This document shows positions 17,501-24,805 of a stretch of DNA of 36,352 nucleotides, piece after piece; the first letter of the stretch is position 1, and each line of letters begins with the position of its first letter. The notes under the pieces are model-generated. The model saw nothing but the letters and a program-made list of their open reading frames with translations, was not told the DNA's origin and made no database searches. The position numbers were made by a program, and so were the translations under genes. The DNA lies in IMG/VR virus record IMGVR_UViG_3300037587_000020, positions 1-36,352 of that record, one strand, 5' to 3'. The stretch is from a virus.

Positions 17501-19269
17501 GTACAACCTTTGATTGGGTGAGTGGTCTAGAGAATGGTTACTTCAACCTGATTGATGAGGGTTGGAAAGCTGTTGTCAACACAGTCGCTGAGATCGCTGG
17601 AGCTAAAGCTGCCAAAGGCAGTAAGGCTGCTGCTACCTTAGAGGAGTGGGCTTGGGCTTTCAGGGGAGGTTCTCCTACCCGTAAGGCTAAAGGGTTGGCT
17701 TTCAAAGCTTACCTAGCTTCCAACCCTCTTAGACAGATCGTTATCCAAAGCCATCAGGCTATCCAGCTTAATGCTCTAGACCCTATCTACACTAACCTTA
17801 AGATGCCAGTTGATGTCTCGAAGTTAGTGTTCGGTCTCTCAGGATTTAGCAAAGATGCTGAAGTATTGGAGATGGTTAGGGCGTTTAAGAACAGTGGCTT
17901 CATCGAAGCTGTTGACACCAATAACTTAGTAAGAGCTGACTTACAGCGTCTAGCTGATCTGTCAGTAGTTCAGAAGGGGGTGAGTGCATCTAAGTTCCCA
18001 CTGCGTCTAGCTCAAAGAGTTGGATTTGATACAGGGGAACAATTCAACCTTATGACAGCTTGGTTGTTCTTTAGGAACCGTGCTATTAAAGCAGGGAAAC
18101 CTTTGACCTCCAAGACGTATGAGGAAATAGCAGGAGAAGCTAGGAACTTTACATTTAACATGAACGCAGCAGGAGATATGCCGTATAACCAAAACAGTAT
18201 ATCAATGATTGCCCAGTTCTTACAAGTCCCGCATAAAGCTTTGACCCAGATGTTGTCTAACAGAGCCCTCACTAGGTTTGAGCGTGGCCGAGTAGCTGCC
18301 TTTAGCACCGTAATGTATGGAGTACCTACAGCTTCGTTGGGAGTCTTGTTTGCTAATATGGAACAAGGACCAACTAGGGACTTACTAGAACGTGGCCTCG
18401 AGACAATGGCTCTCAACTATGTCATCGAAAAGGTAACAGGTGTTGACACAGCCATAGACTTCGGAGGACTAGCTCCTAGTAACCTGACTGGTATTACTGA
18501 CTTCCTTACTAGAGCCATCACAGGAGGTGTCCTGGAGGCAGTAGCTGAAAGTCCCTCTGGAGCTCTGTTCTTCGGGGCTAACCCAAGACTCACAGAGATG
18601 TTTAAGGTGAGTGCTCGTTACTTCTCGTTTAATGACTTTGATGATCCTGAACTAGAGACGGGTTTTGGTGATTTAGCTGTCGCTGGAGCTAGTATATTCT
18701 CTGGGTACTCAAATGCTTTTAAGGGGGCATATGCCTTCGAAACAGGGACTAAGATGAGTTCGACAGGTCGTATCTCTGACTATGACGTCAGTAAGACAGA
18801 AGCTATCGCTCAGTTCTTCGGCCTACCAACCATTGATGAAACTGCTATGCGTAACGCTAAAGATAGGTTCTACAACGCAACGTATGGCCCTGACAGTAAC
18901 AGCGGTAACTTCTTGTTTGAGGACGTCAGTAAATGGTTTGGGTCTCTTAAGAGACATCTAGCCCGTCGTGGTAAGACTGTTCGTGATGATGATTACTATG
19001 AGCGTGTCCTGAATATGGGGATGATAGTGTTCGAGAGGGACGGCCCACGTTTCCAACAACATTTGTTAACCCTCTTAAACAAAGACTTCGCTGATGGGGA
19101 TATGTCTTTCATGTCCAGTTTATTCAAAAAGATGGGTATTATTGACCCTGATGAGTATAACACAATTGTTGAACTACTCCCAGAGGGTCAACAAAAAGAC
19201 ATTCTCCGTGACGCCTTCAAAGTGTTTATGGAGTCCGAAGATATAATTAGGAGACTAGAAGATGGTTGA
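14521..19269 (+). CDS. Giant internal virion (ejection) protein
   Basis: A 1582-residue protein, the largest in the window, with AGGAGG upstream. It is largely helical and soluble, with a charged N-terminus (VQQTEESITLGELAVPREEA) and long helical arrays towards the C-terminus (LAFKAYLASNPLRQIVIQSH, AGDMPYNQNSISMIAQFLQV). No lysozyme motif is seen here; that function sits in the next gene. Position and size match the gp16-type core protein that is injected and forms the periplasmic DNA tunnel. Its end overlaps the next start by 8 bases. Assignment is by context more than by motif. Confidence 0.72.
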   Translation: MELQDFVQQTEESITLGELAVPREEAVSNFALNTKASSHLAAQVSMINDPEALLDNFNITKNELGNLGVVRKHTELWENALNRSRALNQQALSEIVADNAINVDTRADVITSTNLPDPVEPQSDRDLLSESLLTGDMGEQITTSGEAIRASIFESVRDINRQKREAQSLINAQFLLEDRTLGNAALDLVELIIPFAEWAQAEKLLLALDPSTTDASMLGTIKEKLTNLRATIPLEDRAAWTKQVVEIVNANSQIIFPDGNDLAKKQFLEQIIMGQEYSDQAKWFDNFISVIDVTGMLGIITGLSRAGKATRVRRGPLEADVVDPRPTSGPRVHPDVQDAEVLEVVAAGVRSGTSPTSVARNASDTNAVVARSIHETVAQGGEEAAEALYGTTRIEAIGDDILPQTDVTKVGNRVEQAESSPQFPPNQRVTSFTDELDGGTRFFKEEIGQMVGRIKENVFTGISVTNRTAMNFIRGSVEETGGGFNVAATYGPRDGGFVDPINALEAVKFQFREYGLGDDALTLLVRQGGDYVPTSVLEEAAKKELADTFRASKKRIPDDLKPMRDYMVGVDFKHDYNVRDITDFSKPDVGFNWFDRFNVGTSGRVGTGSLQQHILDAHSTLHPQLTLSANAQVDRGAAFQKALVEVGKDFADKYSALPKESRARVANYFQKANHEGIAFNPVQMKAAGFNTKEIETARAWRQTQDTNWWVLNHDMGKTMHNRNYGIFVGADGTTELFARPISRNNVGRSVRAYDSSSDTIVTLSKQDLDDLYSKGGEVAQLRTTMAVTNDSADFIINQNKVKSGYIRAITGNDKVLSYRDGYFPVMYDGKEFVFKTIRDANGLEKNVAVATARNSKDAAEMVKRLEIEFPDSTFFHKTDKKASARDISDSGEAEWQVMVNSGLSAQKRRGERLVDASADSQAIVGSNLVDPVESVTASIRSMSQKVNMRDWFEATKTRFIKQYASVLPTKQGEPIWPANRTDITGSSKMSADARTTFDWVSGLENGYFNLIDEGWKAVVNTVAEIAGAKAAKGSKAAATLEEWAWAFRGGSPTRKAKGLAFKAYLASNPLRQIVIQSHQAIQLNALDPIYTNLKMPVDVSKLVFGLSGFSKDAEVLEMVRAFKNSGFIEAVDTNNLVRADLQRLADLSVVQKGVSASKFPLRLAQRVGFDTGEQFNLMTAWLFFRNRAIKAGKPLTSKTYEEIAGEARNFTFNMNAAGDMPYNQNSISMIAQFLQVPHKALTQMLSNRALTRFERGRVAAFSTVMYGVPTASLGVLFANMEQGPTRDLLERGLETMALNYVIEKVTGVDTAIDFGGLAPSNLTGITDFLTRAITGGVLEAVAESPSGALFFGANPRLTEMFKVSARYFSFNDFDDPELETGFGDLAVAGASIFSGYSNAFKGAYAFETGTKMSSTGRISDYDVSKTEAIAQFFGLPTIDETAMRNAKDRFYNATYGPDSNSGNFLFEDVSKWFGSLKRHLARRGKTVRDDDYYERVLNMGMIVFERDGPRFQQHLLTLLNKDFADGDMSFMSSLFKKMGIIDPDEYNTIVELLPEGQQKDILRDAFKVFMESEDIIRRLEDG

Positions 19270-21511
19270 TACAACAATCAGTCCTATTCAAGACTTCACT
19301 ACAGTTAAGGAGGGGGTTCAAGATAACCTCCTCGCTAACGTGTTTAGTGCTGGTACTGAAATTGTAAGTGCTTTCTCCGATGCTGGGAAAGAAAAGAAGA
19401 AGAATGTCTTTCTCTCTGACTTCGAGACAAGACAGATTTCTCTAATTGATGCTCTCGATCAAGGAGCTCCCGGAGTTACCTCTGCTATAACTCGTAGTAG
19501 GTTGAGGGCTAACTACACAGCGGCCATTGCTGAATTCCCACAACTACGGGAAGATATTGAGAAAGCCTATTCAGGCATCCTATCTCGGAATGGTTTAGGG
19601 ACTGTTGGTCAAGCTGTAACACCAGAAGAGAAACTTAATATAAAGACGTTGGATACTATGAACCAACGTGGGTTGGTCCCTGTAGAGGGCTTTGCTAATG
19701 CTCAAGAACAAGCAGAGGCTCTTACAACATTCCAAGGTGCTCTTCAAGCAGAGTCAGAACTGAAGATATTCACTGCTGGCATAGCTGCACAACAAGCACA
19801 GATCACCCTTAACGCCAGTGAACAGCAAGTCCAAGACGCTGAGCTAGCTAGGCTCTCAGGGAATGTTATCCGTACTGGAGCCTCTACTGAGCGTTTAAGA
19901 CTCACCTCCAGACTAGCTGATATTAGGAATAGTATCGGGACTGACGGTTATGACCTTAACCAAGCACTTAAAGACATGGAGCTTGAGAAGTTAGGTTTCG
20001 AACAGACAGTTGCTGAACTAGAAGCTCTTCCCGGAGCTGACTCTGATTTGATTAAGGCCCTTCGTAAACCAATTGATGCTCTCTTCACTATGGAGACTCA
20101 GTTAGCTGACGGAACTATCGACAAGAACGCTTATGATAAAGGTGTTGAGTCCGCAGTGGCTCTTGAAAAAGCTCTCCTCGTTGGCAATCCTGTGGTAGCC
20201 CGTATAGCAGCCACGAGTGAACTTGTAGGACAACTCCCTCCAACAACCTTGGGCATACTAAACACAATAACAATGAAGTCTTTCAACGATGCTATGTTGA
20301 ATGGTTCTTTAGGTAAACCCTCTGATACAACAGTTGATGACCCAGAAGAGGCCACAGGAGTTAAGGCATACGTTGACTCCATCCGTAACTTCATGCGTGT
20401 CCAGACTGACCTCTCCCAAACAGAGCAGGTTGAGTTGACAAGTCACGTAACAGGCATCCTCGAAGGTATTACTCGGTTTAGCCAAGTACACCACGATGAC
20501 CCTACCACTGCTCGTTACTTCATGGACTTCCTAGCAAGTAATGAGTTTGCTTCTTATGTCTCGGATGGTTCTATACCAGCTGAGGTTGTAGCTTCTGCAA
20601 GAGATGCTATTCTATCTACATACGATGATACTATTGAGCCTCTGATTAGACAGAAGTTCTTAGAAGATAACATCCAGTTCTTGACTGAGGTGGAAATTAA
20701 GACAGCTGATCCTTTTGCGTTAAGTGAAACTGAGACTGTCCTATCTATCGGTGGGGAAGCACCAACTCCCTCTAACATCATTGCTGTGGCTACCTCAGAG
20801 GGTATACACTTCCGAGTGAGTGTCCGTGAAGGTATGACCGCGCACGAGAGACGAGCTTCCGAACAACGAGCAAGAGAGTTGAATAGAGAGATTGGCCCTG
20901 CCATTAACACATGGGTTAAGGGTGTTGCTCATATCTCTGGTTCAACTGACTATGAAGCTGTTATGTCTCGTGCCATCCAAGACCTCACAGGGCAAGCTCC
21001 TGAGGGGTTGGACGTTGAGAGTCTGCTTGGCCAACAAGGAGCCGTATCCTTCGGTGGTGTAAGTTTTGACCCACCTGACCTTGGTCCAGAGATTGGGGCT
21101 AACCCAATGGTCTCGGCAGGGTTCTTAGAAGGTGCTGGTTTCACAAGAGAACAAGCAGCTGGTATCATCGGTAATCTTATTGTTGAGAGTGGTGGAGAAA
21201 TCAACCCTGAAGCAGTAGGAGATAATGGTAATGCATTCGGCATAGCTCAGTGGAATGGCCCTCGTATGAGAGCCTTCAAACAATGGGCTGCTGACAGTAA
21301 CAAACCAGAAGATTCTCTTGAGACACAGCTTGAATACCTAGTGTTAGAGTTAAACTCTACAGAGTCTAGAGCTAAATCTGAGCTACAGAAAGCTACTACA
21401 GCTGAAGAAGCTGCTCTTATATTCTCTAAATGGTTTGAGCGTCCCGGTGTTCCACACAATGAACGTAGGGTTGCTGCCGCAAATAAAATCTTTGATGCAT
21501 GGGGTTCGTAA
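19262..21511 (+). CDS. Internal virion protein with C-terminal phage tail lysozyme domain
   Basis: A 749-residue protein. Residues 1-600 are helical, with runs such as EQAEALTTFQGALQAESELK, as expected for a gp15-like core protein. Residues of about 617-749 form a phage tail lysozyme (Phage_lysozyme2) type domain: FTREQAAGIIGNLIVESG, with probable catalytic Glu642, then NPEAVGDNGNAFGIAQWNG and FSKWFERPG. It should open peptidoglycan locally during DNA injection. T7 carries its muralytic domain at the N-terminus of gp16; here it is at the C-terminus of the second core protein. TAATG overlap with the endolysin start. Confidence 0.85.
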   Translation: MVDTTISPIQDFTTVKEGVQDNLLANVFSAGTEIVSAFSDAGKEKKKNVFLSDFETRQISLIDALDQGAPGVTSAITRSRLRANYTAAIAEFPQLREDIEKAYSGILSRNGLGTVGQAVTPEEKLNIKTLDTMNQRGLVPVEGFANAQEQAEALTTFQGALQAESELKIFTAGIAAQQAQITLNASEQQVQDAELARLSGNVIRTGASTERLRLTSRLADIRNSIGTDGYDLNQALKDMELEKLGFEQTVAELEALPGADSDLIKALRKPIDALFTMETQLADGTIDKNAYDKGVESAVALEKALLVGNPVVARIAATSELVGQLPPTTLGILNTITMKSFNDAMLNGSLGKPSDTTVDDPEEATGVKAYVDSIRNFMRVQTDLSQTEQVELTSHVTGILEGITRFSQVHHDDPTTARYFMDFLASNEFASYVSDGSIPAEVVASARDAILSTYDDTIEPLIRQKFLEDNIQFLTEVEIKTADPFALSETETVLSIGGEAPTPSNIIAVATSEGIHFRVSVREGMTAHERRASEQRARELNREIGPAINTWVKGVAHISGSTDYEAVMSRAIQDLTGQAPEGLDVESLLGQQGAVSFGGVSFDPPDLGPEIGANPMVSAGFLEGAGFTREQAAGIIGNLIVESGGEINPEAVGDNGNAFGIAQWNGPRMRAFKQWAADSNKPEDSLETQLEYLVLELNSTESRAKSELQKATTAEEAALIFSKWFERPGVPHNERRVAAANKIFDAWGS

Positions 21512-22152
21512 TGACAAAACAACTAGAGGCTTATGAGAAAGCCAAGTCCTTAGAAGGGACCAAGGAGATCAAAGGAGCTGAACACAACCCATTAGTTGTA
21601 GAAATGTTCAGTGCCGTTGGGCACTCTTGGGTGAAAGACGATGAGACAGCTTGGTGTGCAGCCTTCGTTGGTTATGTGCTTGAAGAAGTTAACATTGCGT
21701 CTACACGTAAACTAGACGCTCGATCTTATTTAGGTTGGGGGGAAGTTGTAGAACCAGAAGATGCCCGAACAGGGGATGTAATGGTCTTCTACAGGGGGGA
21801 CAAGAACGGGTGGCAAGGCCACGTAGGGTTCTTAGTCGGGTTCACTGCCAACGGAGATTATGAAGTGTTGGGCGGGAACCAGAAGGACGCTGTTAACGTC
21901 GGTGTCTATCCTAAAGAAAGACTGCTTGGTGTACGTAGAGTTAAGGAACCCGTAGTACTCAAGCCTATGGTTAGCTCTAAGGAGCTCTTAGCTGGCTCTG
22001 GAGCGTTGCTGACAGGTGGTGCAGGTGTAGTAGGTGCCCTAGGTACCATTCCACAGATCATCCTCTCAGCGGGGCTTACAATAGCTCTACTATCCTTCGG
22101 AGCTTTTATCATCTGGAACAGAGTACAAGCCAGAAAACGTGGGGAGCGCTAA
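21511..22152 (+). CDS. Endolysin, CHAP/NlpC-P60-like peptidase with C-terminal membrane segments
   Basis: The start is ATG 21511 in a TAATG overlap (213 aa); an ATG four codons earlier is less likely. The peptidase domain (about residues 10-140) has catalytic Cys49 in AWCAAFVGYVLEE and His104 in GHVGFLVG, with LDARSYLGWGE and GDVMVFYRG between, a pattern of the TIGR02594-type cell wall peptidases. Residues of about 155-205 hold two hydrophobic stretches (LLTGGAGVVGALG; IILSAGLTIALLSFGAFIIW) and a basic tail. A C-terminal membrane anchor is unusual for an endolysin and suggests membrane-held release. It is followed 2 bases later by the holin candidate. Confidence 0.82.
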   Translation: MTKQLEAYEKAKSLEGTKEIKGAEHNPLVVEMFSAVGHSWVKDDETAWCAAFVGYVLEEVNIASTRKLDARSYLGWGEVVEPEDARTGDVMVFYRGDKNGWQGHVGFLVGFTANGDYEVLGGNQKDAVNVGVYPKERLLGVRRVKEPVVLKPMVSSKELLAGSGALLTGGAGVVGALGTIPQIILSAGLTIALLSFGAFIIWNRVQARKRGER

Positions 22153-22154
22153 GC

Positions 22155-22412
22155 ATGTCTAAAAAGAACACAGTGTTCGAACTAGTAACCAGCTACTGGC
22201 CAGCTGCTATAGCTGTTGGTGTTGTTAGTGGAGTTGGTTGGTTGATACGGATAGTGTTTACTAATCAAACTAAGTTGACACAACTCGAAACTGAGATATC
22301 AGAACGAGAGAAGGCTAGAGAACGTGAACGTGAAGACATAAAAGAACTTAAGTCTGAAGTTAGAGATATGAATACTAACTTGATTAATTTTTTCGCTAAC
22401 AAACATAACTAA
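22155..22412 (+). CDS. Small membrane protein, holin candidate
   Basis: An 85-residue protein with GGGGAG upstream. One clear membrane segment (about residues 14-35, YWPAAIAVGVVSGVGWLIRI) is followed by a highly charged coiled coil (EISEREKAREREREDIKELK). The position directly after the endolysin points to a lysis role, and single-pass small holins of this shape exist in marine phages. An alternative is an accessory membrane adaptor for lysis. Function is inferred from context and topology. Confidence 0.6.
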   Translation: MSKKNTVFELVTSYWPAAIAVGVVSGVGWLIRIVFTNQTKLTQLETEISEREKAREREREDIKELKSEVRDMNTNLINFFANKHN

Positions 22413-22422
22413 GGAGGGTGTA

Positions 22423-22803
22423 ATGCCTAAACGCAAGAAATCTGCACCGAAGGGTAAAGTCAAGGCAAAACCTAATTCAACTAAACAGGTGACAAAAGCC
22501 ACTACAACTAAGAAAAGTAAACCAGATAGAATAAGTAGTCCAACTCCCTCAATGCCAACACCGGGGAGTAGAGCCCCAGCTTTACCAGTACAGATGAAAC
22601 CAAATATCCCCCCGAGTAGTCCTGGTCCCGGTCGTGTTACTACGGGAACACGAGCCTCTATCCGAGGGGGAACCCCCCGTGGACCCTCTCCTTCAAGTCT
22701 TGTTAAGTCCAGTCTTGCTCATGGCCCTACTAACGGCCAGCCGGGTGGGAGAGTTTTTAGCGACAGACCTAAACGTAAGCCACCAAAGAGACCTAGTAAG
22801 TAA
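22423..22803 (+). CDS. Basic, proline-rich disordered protein
   Basis: A 126-residue protein with the strong ribosome site AAGGAGGG. It is Lys/Arg/Pro/Ser/Gly-rich (opening MPKRKKSAPKGKVKAK, ending RPKRKPPKRPSK) with almost no hydrophobic core, no Cys and no membrane segment. It is the last gene of the plus-strand block, just before the convergent terminator. Such a polycation could bind DNA or RNA or neutralise packaged DNA, or it might be an unfolded virion linker. No family recognised. Confidence 0.6.
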   Translation: MPKRKKSAPKGKVKAKPNSTKQVTKATTTKKSKPDRISSPTPSMPTPGSRAPALPVQMKPNIPPSSPGPGRVTTGTRASIRGGTPRGPSPSSLVKSSLAHGPTNGQPGGRVFSDRPKRKPPKRPSK

Positions 22804-22823
22804 ATAATTGAGCTATAGATACG

Positions 22824-22870
22824 AAAAAAGCCGCCCTTAGCTTGATTGCTGAGGAGCGGCTTTCTTTTTG
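22824..22870. terminator. Bidirectional terminator between convergent blocks
   Basis: AAAGCCGC (22827-22834) pairs perfectly with GCGGCTTT (22856-22863), with further pairing of TTAGC and GCTGA inside. The plus side ends in TTTCTTTTT, and the minus side reads TTTTTT from the GAAAAAA at 22823-22829. It serves both the plus-strand lysis end (22803) and the minus-strand spanin end (22873). Confidence 0.88.
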
Positions 22871-22872
22871 TC

Positions 22873-23055
22873 TTATGTACAAATCTCTTCTAAGACTTGA
22901 TTGTGTGTTAGTATCTCTCGAAGTTGTTCCGATGAGTTACTGCCGTATGCTGTCAGGTAGGTATCGAGTGTACAATAATCATTCCCTAAACCAACCGGAT
23001 TGCTGCAAGCGCTTAACAACATCGTCGTCACTAAGGCCATCAATATTAGCTTCAA
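22873..23055 (-). CDS. Outer-membrane spanin lipoprotein (Rz1-like)
   Basis: I choose the TTG at 23055 because AAGGAG lies about 8 bases upstream. It yields a 60-residue lipoprotein beginning MKLILMALVTTMLLSAC with lipobox LSAC (Cys17); the frame is open upstream but gives no sensible signal. The mature part is about 43 residues. The gene starts inside the i-spanin gene in another frame and runs past its end, the classical overlapping Rz/Rz1 layout. It should join the inner-membrane partner through the periplasm and fuse the membranes at lysis. Confidence 0.8.
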   Translation of the reverse strand: MKLILMALVTTMLLSACSNPVGLGNDYCTLDTYLTAYGSNSSEQLREILTHNQVLEEICT

Positions 23056-23215
23056 TTTCCTTACTCCTTCTAACTGAGTTAAGTGTGAGCTCAAGGCTGT
23101 CAACCTTGGCTCCTGTTTCACCTGCTTGATAAATCTTATATAGTAGGGCAGCACCGATAGCTAAACCTACTACCCATGCCCACACTTTAAGACCTAAGCT
23201 TTTCAACCAAATCAT
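22979..23215 (-). CDS. Inner-membrane spanin (Rz-like)
   Basis: A 78-residue protein with an N-terminal membrane anchor (about residues 9-26, LKVWAWVVGLAIGAALLY) and a short charged helical periplasmic part (GAKVDSLELTLNSVRRSKEI, ending VVKRLQQSGWFRE). GGAGGAG precedes the ATG. The Rz1-like lipoprotein gene starts within it. It overlaps the end of the HD-domain gene by 29 bases. Together with the lipoprotein this is a complete spanin pair, but on the strand opposite to the endolysin. Confidence 0.8.
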   Translation of the reverse strand: MIWLKSLGLKVWAWVVGLAIGAALLYKIYQAGETGAKVDSLELTLNSVRRSKEIEANIDGLSDDDVVKRLQQSGWFRE

Positions 23216-23783
23216 TATACATCTCCTCCATGTCTACAAACTCTTTCTTAGCAGAGAGATTAAAGAAGTTCTGCTTGACCGATACAGACATGTCCATGAA
23301 GTCTGGTGTCGTGGGCCACTTATCTTTACCCAGCTGACTACTCCACATACTCCTGCGTTCCATATCTAATGACAGGAGGTCACAAACTTTAACGCAGTCA
23401 TGCATTTCCTGAGTGATAGGAATGTCCTTGTACCAGAACTTGCTCTCTACCGCCTCATCAATTGGTTGTGACCAGTCCTTAAACCCTTGACCAAGAGCTT
23501 TCTTAACTGGGGTTGCAATGTCCCCGTAGTAAGCCTCTGGCCAGTCATGGATTAGTACAGCCAGTTGGATGTCCCAATTACCATGAAAGATTTTCTCTGC
23601 AATACGAAGACAAAGGTCAGTGTGTTGGGCCACAGTTAGTGGCTTCTCATCTTTCCAATGTCCGTTAAACCTTGTGGTTTGGTTAAGGGAAGTGTTGATG
23701 TCCTTAATATCTACGTCATCAATAGACAAGTTATTAAGGTCAACGTACTTACCACTTGATAGTCGTTTCCATGCTTCACTCAT
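23187..23783 (-). CDS. HD-domain phosphohydrolase (YfbR-like nucleotidase)
   Basis: A 198-residue enzyme. The HD metal site is visible: His54 in TVAQHT, His79-Asp80 in VLIHDWPEA, Glu83, and Asp135 in VKVCDLLSLD. YYGDIATPVKK following the HD is typical of YfbR-type 5'-deoxynucleotidases and related phage enzymes. Its start overlaps the RNR stop by 4 bases (ATGA), so the two are probably coupled. A role in trimming deoxynucleotide pools or salvaging nucleotides for DNA synthesis fits. Substrate is inferred. Confidence 0.8.
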   Translation of the reverse strand: MSEAWKRLSSGKYVDLNNLSIDDVDIKDINTSLNQTTRFNGHWKDEKPLTVAQHTDLCLRIAEKIFHGNWDIQLAVLIHDWPEAYYGDIATPVKKALGQGFKDWSQPIDEAVESKFWYKDIPITQEMHDCVKVCDLLSLDMERRSMWSSQLGKDKWPTTPDFMDMSVSVKQNFFNLSAKKEFVDMEEMYNDLVEKLRS

Positions 23784-24805
23784 TCCGAGCAGCTCCTTTC
23801 TCCATATTCATTAATAAAGCAAGCTCCCCCTTCACTGCTAACTTCGTCATTGAAGATACGAAGCTCTGGGAGATCCTCTTCTGTAGTAAGTTGACGATCT
23901 GTTTCTGGTTCAATCTTGGTAAGGATTGCTCCTTCGAAAGCGGACGGTCTAAATGTTGTACAACCACTTGCACCTCCATCGTATGCCATCATATATAGGT
24001 CTTTAAATTCATCAAATGTTACATGCTCCCCTACGTTACACGTCTTAGAACATGCAGAGTCCACCAACTCAGAAGCTAGGCACAACACCTTGATATGGTC
24101 TTGAGCACTAATCTCCTCAGAGGTACGTCCTCTAACACCATACTCACTATGCGCATAGTCTTCTACGTAATACTCCTTGAAGCTACCACCGTCCTGTCTA
24201 ATCTTACGATTGTAGGCGAGAGCAAATGGAGGTTCAATACCTGAGCTGATGTTACCAGCCCATAGGCTGATCGTACCTGTAGGAGCAATGGATAGTAGGT
24301 GTGAGTTACGAATACCATAACGCTCAATCAGGTCTTGTATCTCTTCTGGTAGGGTTTGAATGAACTCCCCTGATAGATACTCTCCAGCGTTGAATGCAGG
24401 GAATGGACCTTTCTCCATAGCTAGGTTGATCGAATGTAGGTACACACTATCCCGTAGGAGTGTCATAACCTTACGCATCCACAGTAGCATCTCATCTGAA
24501 CCGTAAGGGAGGCCAAGGATTTCAGCTGCGTTAGCCACACCTGTAACACCAAGTCCCATACGTCTCTTACTCTTAGCCTCAGCTTCCTGTTCTTCTAGGG
24601 GATAGACAGTACGATCAATAACATTGTCCATCATTCGTACGATAGGTCCGATGTCATGCTGGAATAGATTATAATCAAACTGGTATGACTGGCTAATGTT
24701 AGGAGCCCTCATAACATCTTCTGTGTAATCTTCCTCTAGCGAGATATACTTAGTAAGATTAAAGCTGCCTAACAGACAAGCCCCATGAGGAGGCAACGGT
24801 TGTTC
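23780..24805 (-). CDS. nrdJ: Class II ribonucleotide reductase, exon 2
   Basis: Exon 2 begins with GAA (Glu258 of the joined protein) and encodes 341 residues: EQPLPPHGACLLGSFNLT, then KRRMGLGVTGVANAAEILGL, then SIAPTGTISLWAGNISSGIE, then the second redox Cys in SACSKTCN and SGCTTFRP, ending GGACFINEYGERSCSE with two C-terminal Cys. An ATG at 24808 just before GAA is in the intron end and would give a protein without the catalytic Cys. Joined to exon 1 the enzyme is 598 residues, the short viral class II form. It makes deoxynucleotides using adenosylcobalamin, without oxygen or a second subunit. Confidence 0.92.
   Translation of the reverse strand, partial: EQPLPPHGACLLGSFNLTKYISLEEDYTEDVMRAPNISQSYQFDYNLFQHDIGPIVRMMDNVIDRTVYPLEEQEAEAKSKRRMGLGVTGVANAAEILGLPYGSDEMLLWMRKVMTLLRDSVYLHSINLAMEKGPFPAFNAGEYLSGEFIQTLPEEIQDLIERYGIRNSHLLSIAPTGTISLWAGNISSGIEPPFALAYNRKIRQDGGSFKEYYVEDYAHSEYGVRGRTSEEISAQDHIKVLCLASELVDSACSKTCNVGEHVTFDEFKDLYMMAYDGGASGCTTFRPSAFEGAILTKIEPETDRQLTTEEDLPELRIFNDEVSSEGGACFINEYGERSCSE

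Noticed and set aside
22842-23129. 95-codon plus-strand frame downstream of the terminator
   Set aside because: Lies opposite the spanin pair and starts inside the terminator hairpin; no ribosome site.
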